Shown here: positions 54,258 to 63,358 of the stretch, piece by piece | How the letters are laid out: each line of letters starts with the position of its first letter | How positions within the stretch are numbered: position 1 is the first letter of the stretch | NCBI RefSeq assembly: GCF_003991565.1 | Contig: NZ_CP032819.1 | Span: 1,736,001 to 1,800,000, forward strand | Direction of reading: 5' to 3' | DNA: 64,000 nt | Source of the DNA: Butyricimonas faecalis | GTDB lineage: Bacteria; Bacteroidota; Bacteroidia; Bacteroidales; Marinifilaceae | The notes under the pieces: generated by a model | Database searches by the model: none | The model's input: only the letters and a program-made list of their open reading frames with translations | What the model was told of the DNA's origin: nothing | Made by a program: the position numbers and the translations under genes

Positions 54258-54548
54258 CTAGAACACTACAATATCTTTCACTACATTATCTCCGACCCGA
54301 TCATTCAGAGCTTTTATTAATCCCTCTTTCACCATCAAGATCTCGTTTTTTACCACGGAAGAAGTGAAACTCACAAACACTTTTCCCTCTGAAATCCGTA
54401 AACTCTTTGTCCGAGAAGCAATCATTCCCCCCACGACATCCGGCCAAACCTGGCACACCTCCCTCTCTTTAAACTGACGGGATAACCCCATCTGCTCCAA
54501 GTAAAGATTTACCAATTCATCCATTGTCAACGTCTTACCCTGCTTCAA
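54258..54548 (-). CDS. DUF721 (DciA-like) protein
   Basis: A 96-residue protein consisting of the DUF721 domain: a first helix (MDELVNLYLEQMGLSRQFKE), the conserved VCQVWPDVVGGMIASRTKSLRISEGKVFVSFTSSVVKNEI arranged as helix and strands (split here for reading), and a closing helix. The KH-like fold is shared with DciA, the ancestral loader of the replicative helicase, and it lies on the same strand as recF as in many bacteria. The Bacteroidota short form has not been tied to a role by sequence alone. It lies 27 bp before the acyltransferase gene. Confidence 0.85.
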   Translation of the reverse strand: MKQGKTLTMDELVNLYLEQMGLSRQFKEREVCQVWPDVVGGMIASRTKSLRISEGKVFVSFTSSVVKNEILMVKEGLIKALNDRVGDNVVKDIVVF

Positions 54549-54948
54549 AATATTCCTAGTTTATAATAATTTTACAATTAAATTTATTCTACAAAAATAC
54601 GATTTTCTGAATAACCCAAATGAATTTTAGATTTTAAATTTGGTAGTTATACACGATTTTGTTGTGAGATATTAACTCCTGCAGGCAAGAAGGTATATTT
54701 ACCATTCATAATCAAATGGATAAGGGATCTATTTCTAAAACAAGCGCCAATTCATTTCGCCACGGGAACGTGTCAGGGACGTCCACGAACGTCTTTGTAA
54801 CGTCTTTGATACGTCTTTGATGCGTCTTTAATCCCTAAGAACATCGAATATGCCACGAAAGATATGCGTGTATTAACTAGGAAAAGTTTACTTCATATTT
54901 CGTTGTAAAGGTGGTATACAAGTACCTTAAATTTTAGATTCTTTCTAT
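54549..54948. other. Gap between recF and the DUF721 gene
   Basis: These 400 bp hold no gene. They contain the 11-bp tandem array at 54780-54833 and two short A/T-rich dispersed units (54629-54650 and 54928-54945). No strong hairpin or good promoter box was found on the minus strand, though one is needed if the DUF721 gene is not transcribed from recF. Confidence 0.5.
54780..54833. repeat. Tandem 11-bp repeats
   Basis: Four head-to-tail copies of CGTCTTTGATA-like units start at 54790, 54801, 54812 and 54823, preceded by a diverged copy (CGTCCACGAA) at 54780. The period of 11 bp is close to one DNA turn, so the same face would be presented each time. Confidence 0.7.
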
Positions 54949-56055
54949 TCAATATTTTAAATCTGCGACATTCCCTCCCACAACATGAAATATCTTATAC
55001 TCCATGGCATGTTGCTGCAAAATTTCGTCAATATGTTCACGATTGGTATCCGTAACAAAAACTTGACCAAAGTCCGTACTTGAAACTATTTGAATGATTT
55101 GACTTACCCGATCAGCATCCAACTTATCAAAAATATCATCCAACAATAACAACGGCTTCACCCCCTTCTGCTTCACCAAGTAAGCAAACTGTGCCAATTT
55201 CAACGCTGTCAGAAAACTCTTTTTCTGTCCCTGAGACCCCAGTTTCTTCACGGGATACCCTTCCAGACTCAAGTTCAAATCATCCCGATGTACTCCCACT
55301 GTCGTGTAAGTCAATATTCTGTCTCGATCGAAACTATCACGCAATGAAGCCAAGAAATCATCATTCTTTATAGTCGTCGAATATTCCAGCATAACTTTTT
55401 CCCTTCCCAATGCAACCCGGTCATAATACACTTGAAACATTTCCTCCAACTCATACACGAAAGCCCTACGTCGTTCAAGAATGACACACCCACAATCCGC
55501 GAGTTGTTCATCCCACACGGACAACATGTCCGCATCAATGGATCGTCCCGCGTATTCCTTCAAAAAACTATTTCGCTGTACTAACACCCGATTGTAGCGA
55601 ATTAATAATTGCAAGTATTCTTTATCACACTGGCTGATCACCCCGTCAATAAAACGTCTTCTCTCCTCACTAGCACCATCAATCAACACCACATCCGCAG
55701 GCGAAATAATAACTAACGGCAACAACCCGATGTGATCAGAAAGCCGCATATAAGCCTTTTTATTCTTTTTAAAAATTTTCTTCTGACCTCGTTTTACCCC
55801 GCAGTACACGTCAATCTCCTCGTTCCCGTGCACATATTGACCCTCAATCATGAAAAAAGCCTCCCCGTGGCGAATATTTTGCGCATCGGGCAGATTGAAA
55901 TAGCTTTTACACATCGACAACTGATACACGGCATCCAGAATATTGGTCTTCCCCACACCGTTATTCCCGATAAAACAATTAAACCGGGGACAACACGTGA
56001 CACTCACCTCGGCGATATTTTTATAATTCACAATATTCAAATTCCTTAAAATCAT
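54949..56055 (-). CDS. recF: DNA replication and repair protein RecF
   Basis: An SMC-like ATPase that helps load RecA at gaps. It starts with LRNLNIVNYKNIAEVSV. Walker A GNNGVGKTN lies at about residues 32-40, the signature-type segment is GSQGQKKSFLTALKLAQF (~273-290), and Walker B LLLDDIFDKLD (~304-314). The D-loop and final FVTDTNREH complete the 368 residues, a normal length. It is on the same strand as the DUF721 gene, 400 bp upstream of it. The last codons fall in an A/T-rich repeat-like stretch. Confidence 0.96.
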   Translation of the reverse strand: MILRNLNIVNYKNIAEVSVTCCPRFNCFIGNNGVGKTNILDAVYQLSMCKSYFNLPDAQNIRHGEAFFMIEGQYVHGNEEIDVYCGVKRGQKKIFKKNKKAYMRLSDHIGLLPLVIISPADVVLIDGASEERRRFIDGVISQCDKEYLQLLIRYNRVLVQRNSFLKEYAGRSIDADMLSVWDEQLADCGCVILERRRAFVYELEEMFQVYYDRVALGREKVMLEYSTTIKNDDFLASLRDSFDRDRILTYTTVGVHRDDLNLSLEGYPVKKLGSQGQKKSFLTALKLAQFAYLVKQKGVKPLLLLDDIFDKLDADRVSQIIQIVSSTDFGQVFVTDTNREHIDEILQQHAMEYKIFHVVGGNVADLKY

Positions 56056-56186
56056 TCATTTCAACTGTTAGTGGTTACAAGCAACAAGTTCCAACACGAA
56101 CGTGAAACTGATGACCAAAAGTAAGGAAAAGAAGGATATCATCCATCGAGCAGATAATTTTTTGCACAAAATTTCATGGAGCCCCT

Positions 56187-56214
56187 TTTGATATCAAAAA
56201 AAAAATTAATTTTG
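56187..56214 (+). promoter_or_regulatory. Probable promoter of the TPR membrane protein
   Basis: TTTG (56187-56190) and TAATTTTG (56207-56214) are spaced by 16 bp, slightly short of the usual range. The start codon is about 58 bp downstream. Confidence 0.5.
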
Positions 56215-56272
56215 CACGTTGATGAGTAATACGTCTAGAAATAAGAAAAGTAAATAACAAAAACATATAACC

Positions 56273-56959
56273 ATGTCAAAAGAGAAACAGAAACGTGTGG
56301 ATGGCTTTGAACAAATTGAAGAAGCCACGATTTCGACCGAACAATTTATCGAGAAAAATCAAAAGTTATTGGTAAGAGGAGTCCTCGTTATCATCATCGT
56401 AGTAGGTGCAATCTTGGGATACTATAGATTTTACAAGACCCCAATGAAAGAAGAAGCATTGAAACAAATGTTTGTTGCCGAAAACCTTTTTGAAAAAGAT
56501 TCTTTTAATATGGCTCTTAATGGTGATGGAAACGCTCCTGGCTTCTTGGAAATCATTGACAAATACAGCTCTACTCCCAGTGGAAATTTGGCTAATTATT
56601 ATGCCGGAATTTGCTATTTACACTTGGGGGACAACAAAAATGCTATCAAACACTTGGAAAAATTTTCTTCCAACGACGTAATTTTCTCCAGCATGGCAAT
56701 GGCAAACTTGGGTGATGCTTACATGCAGTTGGGCGATTTCAAAAAAGCTTCTAACTATTATCAAAAAGCGACAACCGGAATGACCAACATGGTTACAACT
56801 CCAGTTATCATGATGAAAGCCGGACTTGCTTTCGAGAAAGCAAACGATTATAAAAGTGCATTGAGCATGTATGAAAGACTAGAAAAAGAATTCCCCGCTT
56901 CTTATGAAGCTCGTGACATCGAAAAATACATCACTCGTGCAAAACTACATATGAAATAA
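56273..56959 (+). CDS. Membrane-anchored tetratricopeptide-repeat protein (YfgM-like layout)
   Basis: A 228-residue protein with a cytoplasmic N-terminus (about 34 residues, Lys/Glu-rich), one membrane helix (LVRGVLVIIIVVGAILGYYRFY, residues ~35-56) and a periplasmic TPR array. Repeats are visible as SGNLANYYAGICYLHLGDNKNAIKHLEKF, MAMANLGDAYMQLGDFKKASNYYQKA and MKAGLAFEKANDYKSALSMYERLEKEFP. The topology resembles YfgM, a chaperone partner of the Sec translocon, but the sequence is too general to claim that function. It is a single-gene unit ending at the terminator 56980-57003. Confidence 0.85.
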   Translation: MSKEKQKRVDGFEQIEEATISTEQFIEKNQKLLVRGVLVIIIVVGAILGYYRFYKTPMKEEALKQMFVAENLFEKDSFNMALNGDGNAPGFLEIIDKYSSTPSGNLANYYAGICYLHLGDNKNAIKHLEKFSSNDVIFSSMAMANLGDAYMQLGDFKKASNYYQKATTGMTNMVTTPVIMMKAGLAFEKANDYKSALSMYERLEKEFPASYEARDIEKYITRAKLHMK

Positions 56960-56979
56960 GAATTCAGAATTACTTATAT

Positions 56980-57003
56980 AAGCTATCCTTCATAGGATAG
57001 CTT
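56980..57003 (+). terminator. Intrinsic terminator of the TPR gene
   Basis: AAGCTATCCT pairs perfectly with AGGATAGCTT around TCAT-type loop and runs into TTTTTTT. Confidence 0.9.
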
Positions 57004-57138
57004 TTTTTATTTCCAATTTTCATTCCCCAACTGATCTCGGCACTCCAATCAGGAAATCTCACCAGCATCTCGTTAATTATCTGCAATCACAATGAACTCG
57101 ATTAATTCCGGGTGTAACAGCAAACTTTAAGCAAAAAA

Positions 57139-57165
57139 TAATCCCGCCTCAACGAGACGGGATTA
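57139..57165 (-). terminator. Intrinsic terminator of the trigger factor gene
   Basis: TAATCCCG and CGGGATTA enclose an 11-nt loop and are followed by six T on the minus strand, 20 bp beyond the tig stop. Confidence 0.88.
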
Positions 57166-57185
57166 CCTTATATAATCTTGATTGA

Positions 57186-58538
57186 TTACTTCTCGAACAA
57201 CTTTCCGAAATCCTCCATGGAAATCTCTTGCTCTTCAAGTTTCACTCCCTCTTTAATAACACTGAAAATTTTATTTTCCAATGCACGATCGTAAAGACTG
57301 GCACGCTGTTTCTCATTTTCAAGCAAACGAACAGCAAAACCATCCAATTGCTCGTCAGACAAACCATATAATCCATATTGTTGTAATTGTGCAGCAGCGA
57401 CTTCACGTCCCACGGCCTTCATATCCTCATCCTCAACTTTGATGTTATTTTCCTTGATCATATCGCCCTTAATCAACTGCCACTTAAATTCATCACGGTA
57501 AGAATTGAAATCTTTATCAACAGCCTCTTGGGTTAATTCCTTATTGGTAGCCAACATCCAACGTTTCAAGAATGCTTCAGGAAGGACCACATCCTCGTTT
57601 TTCTTCAACATCTTGTCTCGAGCATCTACTGTTAAACGGTACTCGCTATGAGCTCTGAACTGTTTAGCCAAGTCTTCTTTCACTCGAGCCCGAAATTCCT
57701 CAACGCTCTTCACGTTACCTTCTCCGTAAATTTTATCAAATAAAGCTTGATTCACTTCTGCCTCAACGTAACGTTTAATCTCGCTGATGATAAAACAAAA
57801 ATCAGATGTAACATGCTCAGCTTCTTCCTTGCTTATTTGTAACAGAGCGGCATAATCCGTTTTATTGGGATAAGCTTTTGACGGGTTGAAAATCACCTCA
57901 TTCCCAACCTGTTTACCAACGAAGATTTTCACTTGCTCTTCATCCTTCATATGCTCAACAGACAAAGAGGCATCCTCAACATGAATTCCGCCTTCTTTAG
58001 GTTTTCCGTCTTCTCCCAACTCTATCAACTCTCCTTTCACATACTCTGACCCCTCAATCGTGTCAACCGAAATCAATTCACCATTACTCTTGCAGATGCT
58101 TTCAATCTGTTTGTCAATCATTTCATCATCCACTTTGATGATGTAATAAGGAACTTTCTCTCTTTTGCTTAATTTCACATTCATCACGGGAGCCAAAGCA
58201 ATATCATAAACAAATTCGAAGTTTTCCTCGTCTAGATTCAACTCCTTCTGCTCCGTCTCGCTCGGAAGTGGTTCACCCAAGATATTCAAATCGTTCTCCT
58301 GGATATAATTAGACAAACTCTCTCCGATCAACTTGTTGATCTCCTCAATCAAAACGGCTTTACCATACATTTTCTTGATAATACCGAAAGGAGTTTTCCC
58401 TTTCCGGAAACCATCAATCACCGCTTTCTTCTGGTAATCTTTCAACGCGTCGCTCACGCGAGTTGCGTAATCCTCCTTATCCAATTGGATCTTAATGGTT
58501 GCATTAAGATCATCGATTTGGTTCTTTGTTACATTCAT
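57186..58538 (-). CDS. tig: Trigger factor (ribosome-associated chaperone)
   Basis: A chaperone that meets nascent chains at the ribosome exit tunnel. The N-terminal ribosome-binding domain (residues ~1-110) holds the signature GFRKGKTPFGIIKKMYG at about 43-59, close to the GFRxGKxP consensus. The middle segment (~150-245) is where other trigger factors have an FKBP-type isomerase domain; here it is diverged (GKPKEGGIHVEDASLSVEHMKDEEQVKIFVGKQVG region), with few of the usual aromatic active-site residues. The helical C-terminal chaperone domain completes 450 residues. tRNA-Leu lies 76 bp upstream on the same strand. Confidence 0.92.
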   Translation of the reverse strand: MNVTKNQIDDLNATIKIQLDKEDYATRVSDALKDYQKKAVIDGFRKGKTPFGIIKKMYGKAVLIEEINKLIGESLSNYIQENDLNILGEPLPSETEQKELNLDEENFEFVYDIALAPVMNVKLSKREKVPYYIIKVDDEMIDKQIESICKSNGELISVDTIEGSEYVKGELIELGEDGKPKEGGIHVEDASLSVEHMKDEEQVKIFVGKQVGNEVIFNPSKAYPNKTDYAALLQISKEEAEHVTSDFCFIISEIKRYVEAEVNQALFDKIYGEGNVKSVEEFRARVKEDLAKQFRAHSEYRLTVDARDKMLKKNEDVVLPEAFLKRWMLATNKELTQEAVDKDFNSYRDEFKWQLIKGDMIKENNIKVEDEDMKAVGREVAAAQLQQYGLYGLSDEQLDGFAVRLLENEKQRASLYDRALENKIFSVIKEGVKLEEQEISMEDFGKLFEK

Positions 58539-58579
58539 ACTTCTCTATGATAATACTATAATTGATAAAACAAACAAAA

Positions 58580-58603
58580 AGGCCACCTCTTTGTAAGGCG
58601 GCC
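58580..58603 (-). terminator. Terminator downstream of tRNA-Leu
   Basis: On the minus strand GGCCGCCTT pairs with AGAGGTGGCC (one G-T wobble) and is followed by TTTTTG. It separates the tRNA from tig. Confidence 0.75.
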
Positions 58604-58614
58604 ATCTCTTCAAG

Positions 58615-58696
58615 TGCGGGCGAAGGGACTCGAACCCCCACGCCTTGCGGCACTAGATCCTAAGTCTAGTGCGTCTACCAGTTTCGCCACGCCCGC
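58615..58696 (-). tRNA. tRNA-Leu (anticodon TAG)
   Basis: An 82-nt class II tRNA. The acceptor arms GCGGGCG and CGCCCGC pair fully. The anticodon stem CTAGA/TCTAG encloses CTTAGGA, giving anticodon TAG. A long variable arm (TGCCGCAAGGC) and the T-loop GGTTCGAGTCC follow. CCA is not encoded. Confidence 0.97.
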
Positions 58697-58760
58697 TTGC
58701 TATTTTGACGGTGCAAATATATTGCTTTTCCGTGAAAAACAAAACGATTTTACCGTTTTT

Positions 58761-59492
58761 TTATTTTTTCCCACGTAATTCGAAATTTTTTCCCAAGTAA
58801 ACCCTTCGAACTTCCGGATCATTAGCCAAATCCTCTGCTGAACCGGATTGTAAAATTCTCCCGTCATACAACAGATAAGCCCGGTCTGTAATACACAAAG
58901 TCTCCTGCACGTTGTGGTCCGTGATCAAAATCCCAATATTTTTCTCTTTTAACTTGATCACGATGCTCTGAATATCCTCCACGGCAATCGGATCCACTCC
59001 AGCAAAAGGTTCGTCCAATAAGATAAATTTCGGAGCAATCGACAACGCTCGCGCAATTTCCGTGCGTCGACGCTCTCCTCCCGACAATTGAATTCCCTTA
59101 CTCTTGCGAATATGCTGCAAACCGAACTCATCCAACATTTCCTCCAGTCGGTGACGCTGGTAATCTTTCGGCAAATTACTCATCTCCAGAACAGCTTTGA
59201 TATTATCCTCCACACTCAACTGCCGAAACACGGAAGCTTCCTGAGCAAGATACCCCACTCCAAGCTGAGCACGACGATACACAGGTTCTGTCGTAATCTC
59301 CGTGTCGTCCAAGAAAATACGTCCCCCATTCGGTTTAATCAATCCCACAATCATATAAAATGACGTGGTCTTTCCTGCCCCATTCGGTCCTAATAGCCCG
59401 ACGATCTCCCCTTGTTCCACGTTCACGGAAACTCCTTTCACTACCGTACGGCTCTTGTATTTTTTTACTAATTCCTCAGCTCTTAATTTCAT
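58761..59492 (-). CDS. lptB: LPS export ABC transporter ATP-binding protein
   Basis: This ATPase powers extraction of lipopolysaccharide from the inner membrane with LptF/LptG. Over 243 residues it shows Walker [10 protein letters not shown] (~35-43), the Q-loop in [10 protein letters not shown], signature [15 protein letters not shown] (~135-149), Walker [15 protein letters not shown] (~155-167) and the switch His in LITDHNV. The PFAGVDP form and the length are characteristic of LptB. LptF/LptG are not adjacent; LptD is at 31765. The upstream gene on this strand is the DUF5686 protein. Confidence 0.94.
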   Translation of the reverse strand: MKLRAEELVKKYKSRTVVKGVSVNVEQGEIVGLLGPNGAGKTTSFYMIVGLIKPNGGRIFLDDTEITTEPVYRRAQLGVGYLAQEASVFRQLSVEDNIKAVLEMSNLPKDYQRHRLEEMLDEFGLQHIRKSKGIQLSGGERRRTEIARALSIAPKFILLDEPFAGVDPIAVEDIQSIVIKLKEKNIGILITDHNVQETLCITDRAYLLYDGRILQSGSAEDLANDPEVRRVYLGKNFELRGKK

Positions 59493-59527
59493 ATCTTACT
59501 ATATTTACCGCGCTAAGATAGTCTTTT

Positions 59528-59562
59528 ACAATTAAAAATTGAAAATTGAAAATTGAAAAATA
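59528..59562. repeat. A/T-rich dispersed repeat
   Basis: AATTGAAAATTGAAAATTG is a tandem of a 8-9 bp unit directly at the end of the DUF5686 gene; the same unit opens the repeat at 2030-2072. Confidence 0.5.
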
Positions 59563-62055
59563 TTAGAAATTTAGATGTAACGAGAAATTAATCGCAAAAT
59601 TATCCACGTCCTGTCCCGAACGATCACCACGATGCGTTAACCGCCAGATAGCATCCACGCGAATAAACCGGAAAATATTTTCAATCCCGACTCCGGCTTC
59701 AACATAAGGCTTCGACACAGAAGACATACCCTCCGGAAACCGGAAAATAGCATCCGTGTTAAGCAGACTACCATTATTCTTATTCGACAATGTGCCCCAC
59801 AAGGCTTTCACTGTCGCCACCTCACGCCATTTCAACCGTTTCATTAATGGAATCTTACTTAAGAAAAATCCTCTAAAGTGATGTTCCCAAAACACTGCTC
59901 CCCATAAATCGGATGCGAACTCGTAAAAATTCATGCAAGAGAATGCATAAGGATCATAAAAATAAGTAGCATTCCCCTCGTGTAATTTCAACAACGGGTA
60001 AGGTACCTTATTAAATATCTTTCCCCCAGATAACATTATATCACTATATCCTAACGGGGCAATATCAAAATCATGTTTCACAGATAATTCCAAACGGTAA
60101 TACTCGTAATCCCCATTCAATATATTCTTTAACCCGGCCACCACGTCAATTCCCACGATCGGAAAATCCGATCCCATGGAAACTTTATCAAACGTCTGTC
60201 GCACGACAATCTCGTTCCTCGACAAACGTGTTCCCAAACGCAACTGGGTTGTATGAATCTGATCCACGACTTCTCCATTCGGGCGAACAAAATCGACATA
60301 TTTCGTGGGAAACATCTGACGATATTCCAATGCAAAGGAATTCGAAAAACCTTGCCACCATTCCTTTTCGTAACGTACATCAAATGAATTAATTAAAGTC
60401 AACTTATCATTATTCCCCCTAGAAAATATCGAACTCAATATATTACCTGTGGTAAAGGCGTTCTCGCTGGCTCCCAACTGTAATACATCATGCCGTCCTC
60501 CAATCGTGAACTTCGATGTCGGTTGATTATTAAAGATATATTCAACAGTTCCGCCTCCTTTAAATTCACCATCTTTCGTGCTATAAGCCCCGTACCCGGT
60601 AAGCCGCACATGCTTGCTAAAATCACTCGTAGTTTTGACTCCCAACTGGAAACGACATCTCTCCAACTTATTAAAACTCATCAATTTATAATAAGGTCCA
60701 AAACCGATATATTTCGTGTTATAGTAGCCAAGTAAGGCGGTCTGAATGATGTCGTATATATTTTTATACAACGGGACATTCTTTATTGAGTCCACCATAT
60801 TATATATATTCTGTTCCTTTTCACTTAACTCGTAAGGACGTACTGTTTGCCAGTAACTTTCATCACTCTGAAGGACATCCTTATTAATGATCACGTCATT
60901 ATCCAGTTTCAGAATCTCGGTAGGGATATCTTCATTCACCTTCACATTTGAATAGTCAATCTGACGATGTCCCATAAACGAGATTAACTTGGAGGAATCC
61001 TTCATCTGTACGGTAAAATCAGCCAATATTTTATCCTGCTTTAAAAACCAAGTAGAATCATTAATTAATTCATTCGTATTCTCGATAGCCAAATCCTTTA
61101 TCCAGTTTACATTCAATCCTTTAGCCATACGTAAACGAGCGGACTCCAACGCCCATGTAGTGGAATCTATATTTACCTCCCCATCAAACACCGGGGTAGA
61201 CTTTCCCCTAGGATGAAAACGAATCTTATATATCTTTCGTCCCTCCTTCTGTACGCTATCTACCAGAAAATACTTGTAATACATCAACCCGTGTTCACTC
61301 AACGGGCTAGCAAAATTCACCTCAAAAATATTAATGTAATTATCATACAAGTTCACATTCACATGTAGATGTCCCGTAAACTGAGCTAAACTGTAATCCT
61401 CCTCGATACCCGAAATTCGGCTGGCTTTCACGATTTCCCTTGACAATTTCGGAGAGCGCCGATAATAGTAATCTGCCGAAGCCTCAGAAATCATCACCGG
61501 TAGATAAGCCTTCCCTGTAATACTCGAAGTGTCCATGTACTGAAAAATAAAACCGAAATTTTTCTGCAATTTTTTATTCTTAAACTCCGGCTTCATATTC
61601 GCAATATCCAATTCCATCTTCGTATAGGTAGCATAACTATAGGAATCCTTTTCTGCCGGATTGTTTCTCTTCTTATTCTTTGAAATATTCCGCAAGATAG
61701 CATGTGCAGGATTCTCTCCCGGTATCACCTTTACCTCGTCCAAATTGGTCACGATTGGCACTAATTTAAAATCAATCGTATTGAAAGCTCCTTTCTTAAC
61801 CTCCACGGTTTGACGCTCATAAGAAACAAAGGATGCCATAATTTCGCTAACATCCTCTCTTGTTTCAATATCATAATTTCCGTCAAAATCGGTCGTAACA
61901 CCAATCGTTGTACCTACAAATACAATACTTACTAATGGCATCGGTTCCCCCGTTTCAGCATCCACTACTTTTCCTCTAACCTTCGTCGTTTGCGCCTCTA
62001 TTACAGACACCCACGCCAACAACAACAAGACAAAACACAATTTCAGATATTTCAT
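59563..62055 (-). CDS. DUF5686 / carboxypeptidase-regulatory-like outer-membrane protein
   Basis: A large envelope protein of unknown function. The signal peptide (KLCFVLLLLAWVSVIEAQ) is followed by a carboxypeptidase-regulatory-like domain at about residues 22-105 (VRGKVVDAETGEPMPLVSIVFVGT). The DUF5686 region comes next (AHAILRNISKNKKRNNPAEKDSYSYATYTKMEL onward, split here by position). The C-terminal half has alternating aromatic strands and ends in LHLNF, as expected for an outer-membrane barrel. About 830 residues. ATG 62055 gives the signal peptide; an in-frame start 29 codons upstream is unlikely. It lies 100 bp after kdsD and before lptB, so an envelope-assembly role is plausible. Confidence 0.85.
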   Translation of the reverse strand: MKYLKLCFVLLLLAWVSVIEAQTTKVRGKVVDAETGEPMPLVSIVFVGTTIGVTTDFDGNYDIETREDVSEIMASFVSYERQTVEVKKGAFNTIDFKLVPIVTNLDEVKVIPGENPAHAILRNISKNKKRNNPAEKDSYSYATYTKMELDIANMKPEFKNKKLQKNFGFIFQYMDTSSITGKAYLPVMISEASADYYYRRSPKLSREIVKASRISGIEEDYSLAQFTGHLHVNVNLYDNYINIFEVNFASPLSEHGLMYYKYFLVDSVQKEGRKIYKIRFHPRGKSTPVFDGEVNIDSTTWALESARLRMAKGLNVNWIKDLAIENTNELINDSTWFLKQDKILADFTVQMKDSSKLISFMGHRQIDYSNVKVNEDIPTEILKLDNDVIINKDVLQSDESYWQTVRPYELSEKEQNIYNMVDSIKNVPLYKNIYDIIQTALLGYYNTKYIGFGPYYKLMSFNKLERCRFQLGVKTTSDFSKHVRLTGYGAYSTKDGEFKGGGTVEYIFNNQPTSKFTIGGRHDVLQLGASENAFTTGNILSSIFSRGNNDKLTLINSFDVRYEKEWWQGFSNSFALEYRQMFPTKYVDFVRPNGEVVDQIHTTQLRLGTRLSRNEIVVRQTFDKVSMGSDFPIVGIDVVAGLKNILNGDYEYYRLELSVKHDFDIAPLGYSDIMLSGGKIFNKVPYPLLKLHEGNATYFYDPYAFSCMNFYEFASDLWGAVFWEHHFRGFFLSKIPLMKRLKWREVATVKALWGTLSNKNNGSLLNTDAIFRFPEGMSSVSKPYVEAGVGIENIFRFIRVDAIWRLTHRGDRSGQDVDNFAINFSLHLNF

Positions 62056-62156
62056 TACAAAAAAATTTACGATTTTAGATTCACAATTTCGAGTTAGGAA
62101 CAACCATTCAAAATGAAGATAATCCCCATCATAAATCATCAATCACAAATCATACA

Positions 62157-63122
62157 TTAAACCACTCCTTCACGCAATATGTCGTGTATGTGTACCATTC
62201 CTTTGTAATGACGTTCATTATCAACGACAACCAGCTGGGTAATACTATTTTGCTCCATCATCCGGTAAGCATTGTACGCCAGTTCTTCCTCCGATATTGT
62301 CTTGGGAGATTTTGACATGACATCTTTTGCCGTCAACCCATCCACATCATCATATTTCTCCATCATCCGCCGCAAGTCACCATCCGTGATAATTCCTTCC
62401 AAACGTTCTTCCTCATCCACAATTGCCACTGCACCCAAACGTCCTTTCGACATGGCTAGAATCACGGGGCGAATTCCCGCATCTCTCGTGATACAAGGCC
62501 GATTCGTTTCATCATAAACATCCGAAACCCTCGTGTACAAACGTTTTCCTAAACTTCCGCCCGGATGAAATCTTGCAAAATCCCTGCTTGAGAAACTACG
62601 ACACTCTACCAAACACATTGCTAATGCATCTCCCAGCACTAACTGTGCCGTAGTTGAATTTGTGGGAGCTAAATTTAAAGGACAAGCTTCTTTTTCCACT
62701 TTCGCCTTCAGTACATAAAGGGAGTTTTTAGCCAAAAAAGAGTCCGTATTTGACACCATTGCCACAATATTATTATTTCCGTTATTTCGTATCAACGGGA
62801 TCAAAACTTTTATTTCCGGAGTGTTTCCACTCTTGGAAACACATATCACCACGTCCTCTTCCCGGATCATTCCCAAATCACCATGAATAGCATCCGCAGC
62901 GTGCATAAACACGGCTGGGGTTCCCGTGGAGTTCATTGTTGCCACAATTTTTGTCGCAATAATTGCACTTTTCCCAATGCCAGTGATAATCACCCGCCCC
63001 TTATTTTTATAAATTAATCTAACGACAGCCTCAAAATCATCATCTATATAGTTTATCAAATTTTGAATAGCTACTGTCTCATCTTGAATCACTTTGCGTG
63101 CAACCGATTTTATATCTACCAT
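62157..63122 (-). CDS. kdsD: D-arabinose-5-phosphate isomerase (KpsF/GutQ family)
   Basis: The enzyme interconverts ribulose-5-phosphate and arabinose-5-phosphate, the first step to Kdo in LPS. The SIS domain (residues ~30-165) has GRVIITGIGKSAIIATKIVATMNSTGTPA (sugar-phosphate loop) and VSKSGNTPEI. The conserved FHPGGSLGKRL lies near residue 190. Two CBS domains (about 205-265 and 275-321) end the protein (AMSKGRLGAVAIVDEEERLEGIITDGDLRR; NSITQLVVVDNE). At 321 residues it is full length. It has a good promoter at 63222-63251. Confidence 0.94.
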   Translation of the reverse strand: MVDIKSVARKVIQDETVAIQNLINYIDDDFEAVVRLIYKNKGRVIITGIGKSAIIATKIVATMNSTGTPAVFMHAADAIHGDLGMIREEDVVICVSKSGNTPEIKVLIPLIRNNGNNNIVAMVSNTDSFLAKNSLYVLKAKVEKEACPLNLAPTNSTTAQLVLGDALAMCLVECRSFSSRDFARFHPGGSLGKRLYTRVSDVYDETNRPCITRDAGIRPVILAMSKGRLGAVAIVDEEERLEGIITDGDLRRMMEKYDDVDGLTAKDVMSKSPKTISEEELAYNAYRMMEQNSITQLVVVDNERHYKGMVHIHDILREGVV

Positions 63123-63221
63123 GACTATCTAATTATAAATATTCATTCAAAAGTCGTCCTTAAAGCAAAAAAAGAAAAAAAATATTGCACTTATCATTTT
63201 TTGCTATAACTTTACTAGGGA

Positions 63222-63251
63222 CAAAAGTATCATTTTTTATGATAGCTCAAA
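63222..63251 (-). promoter_or_regulatory. Promoter of kdsD
   Basis: -33 TTTG (63248-63251), 18-bp spacer, -7 TACTTTTG (63222-63229) on the minus strand, leaving a leader of about 95 nt. Confidence 0.7.
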
Positions 63252-63286
63252 AACGAGTGATGATAGATTTATTATAGAAGATTTTG

Positions 63287-63316
63287 TTTGTAAAAACAAA
63301 TTAAGTTATAAATTTG
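63287..63316 (+). promoter_or_regulatory. Promoter of recQ
   Basis: -33 TTTG (63287-63290), 18-bp spacer, -7 TAAATTTG (63309-63316). The start codon lies 42 bp beyond. It is divergent from the kdsD promoter, with only 35 bp between them. Confidence 0.72.
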
Positions 63317-63358
63317 CGCACCCGTGTAAAAATGGGGTGTGTGAAAATTAAAAAAACA

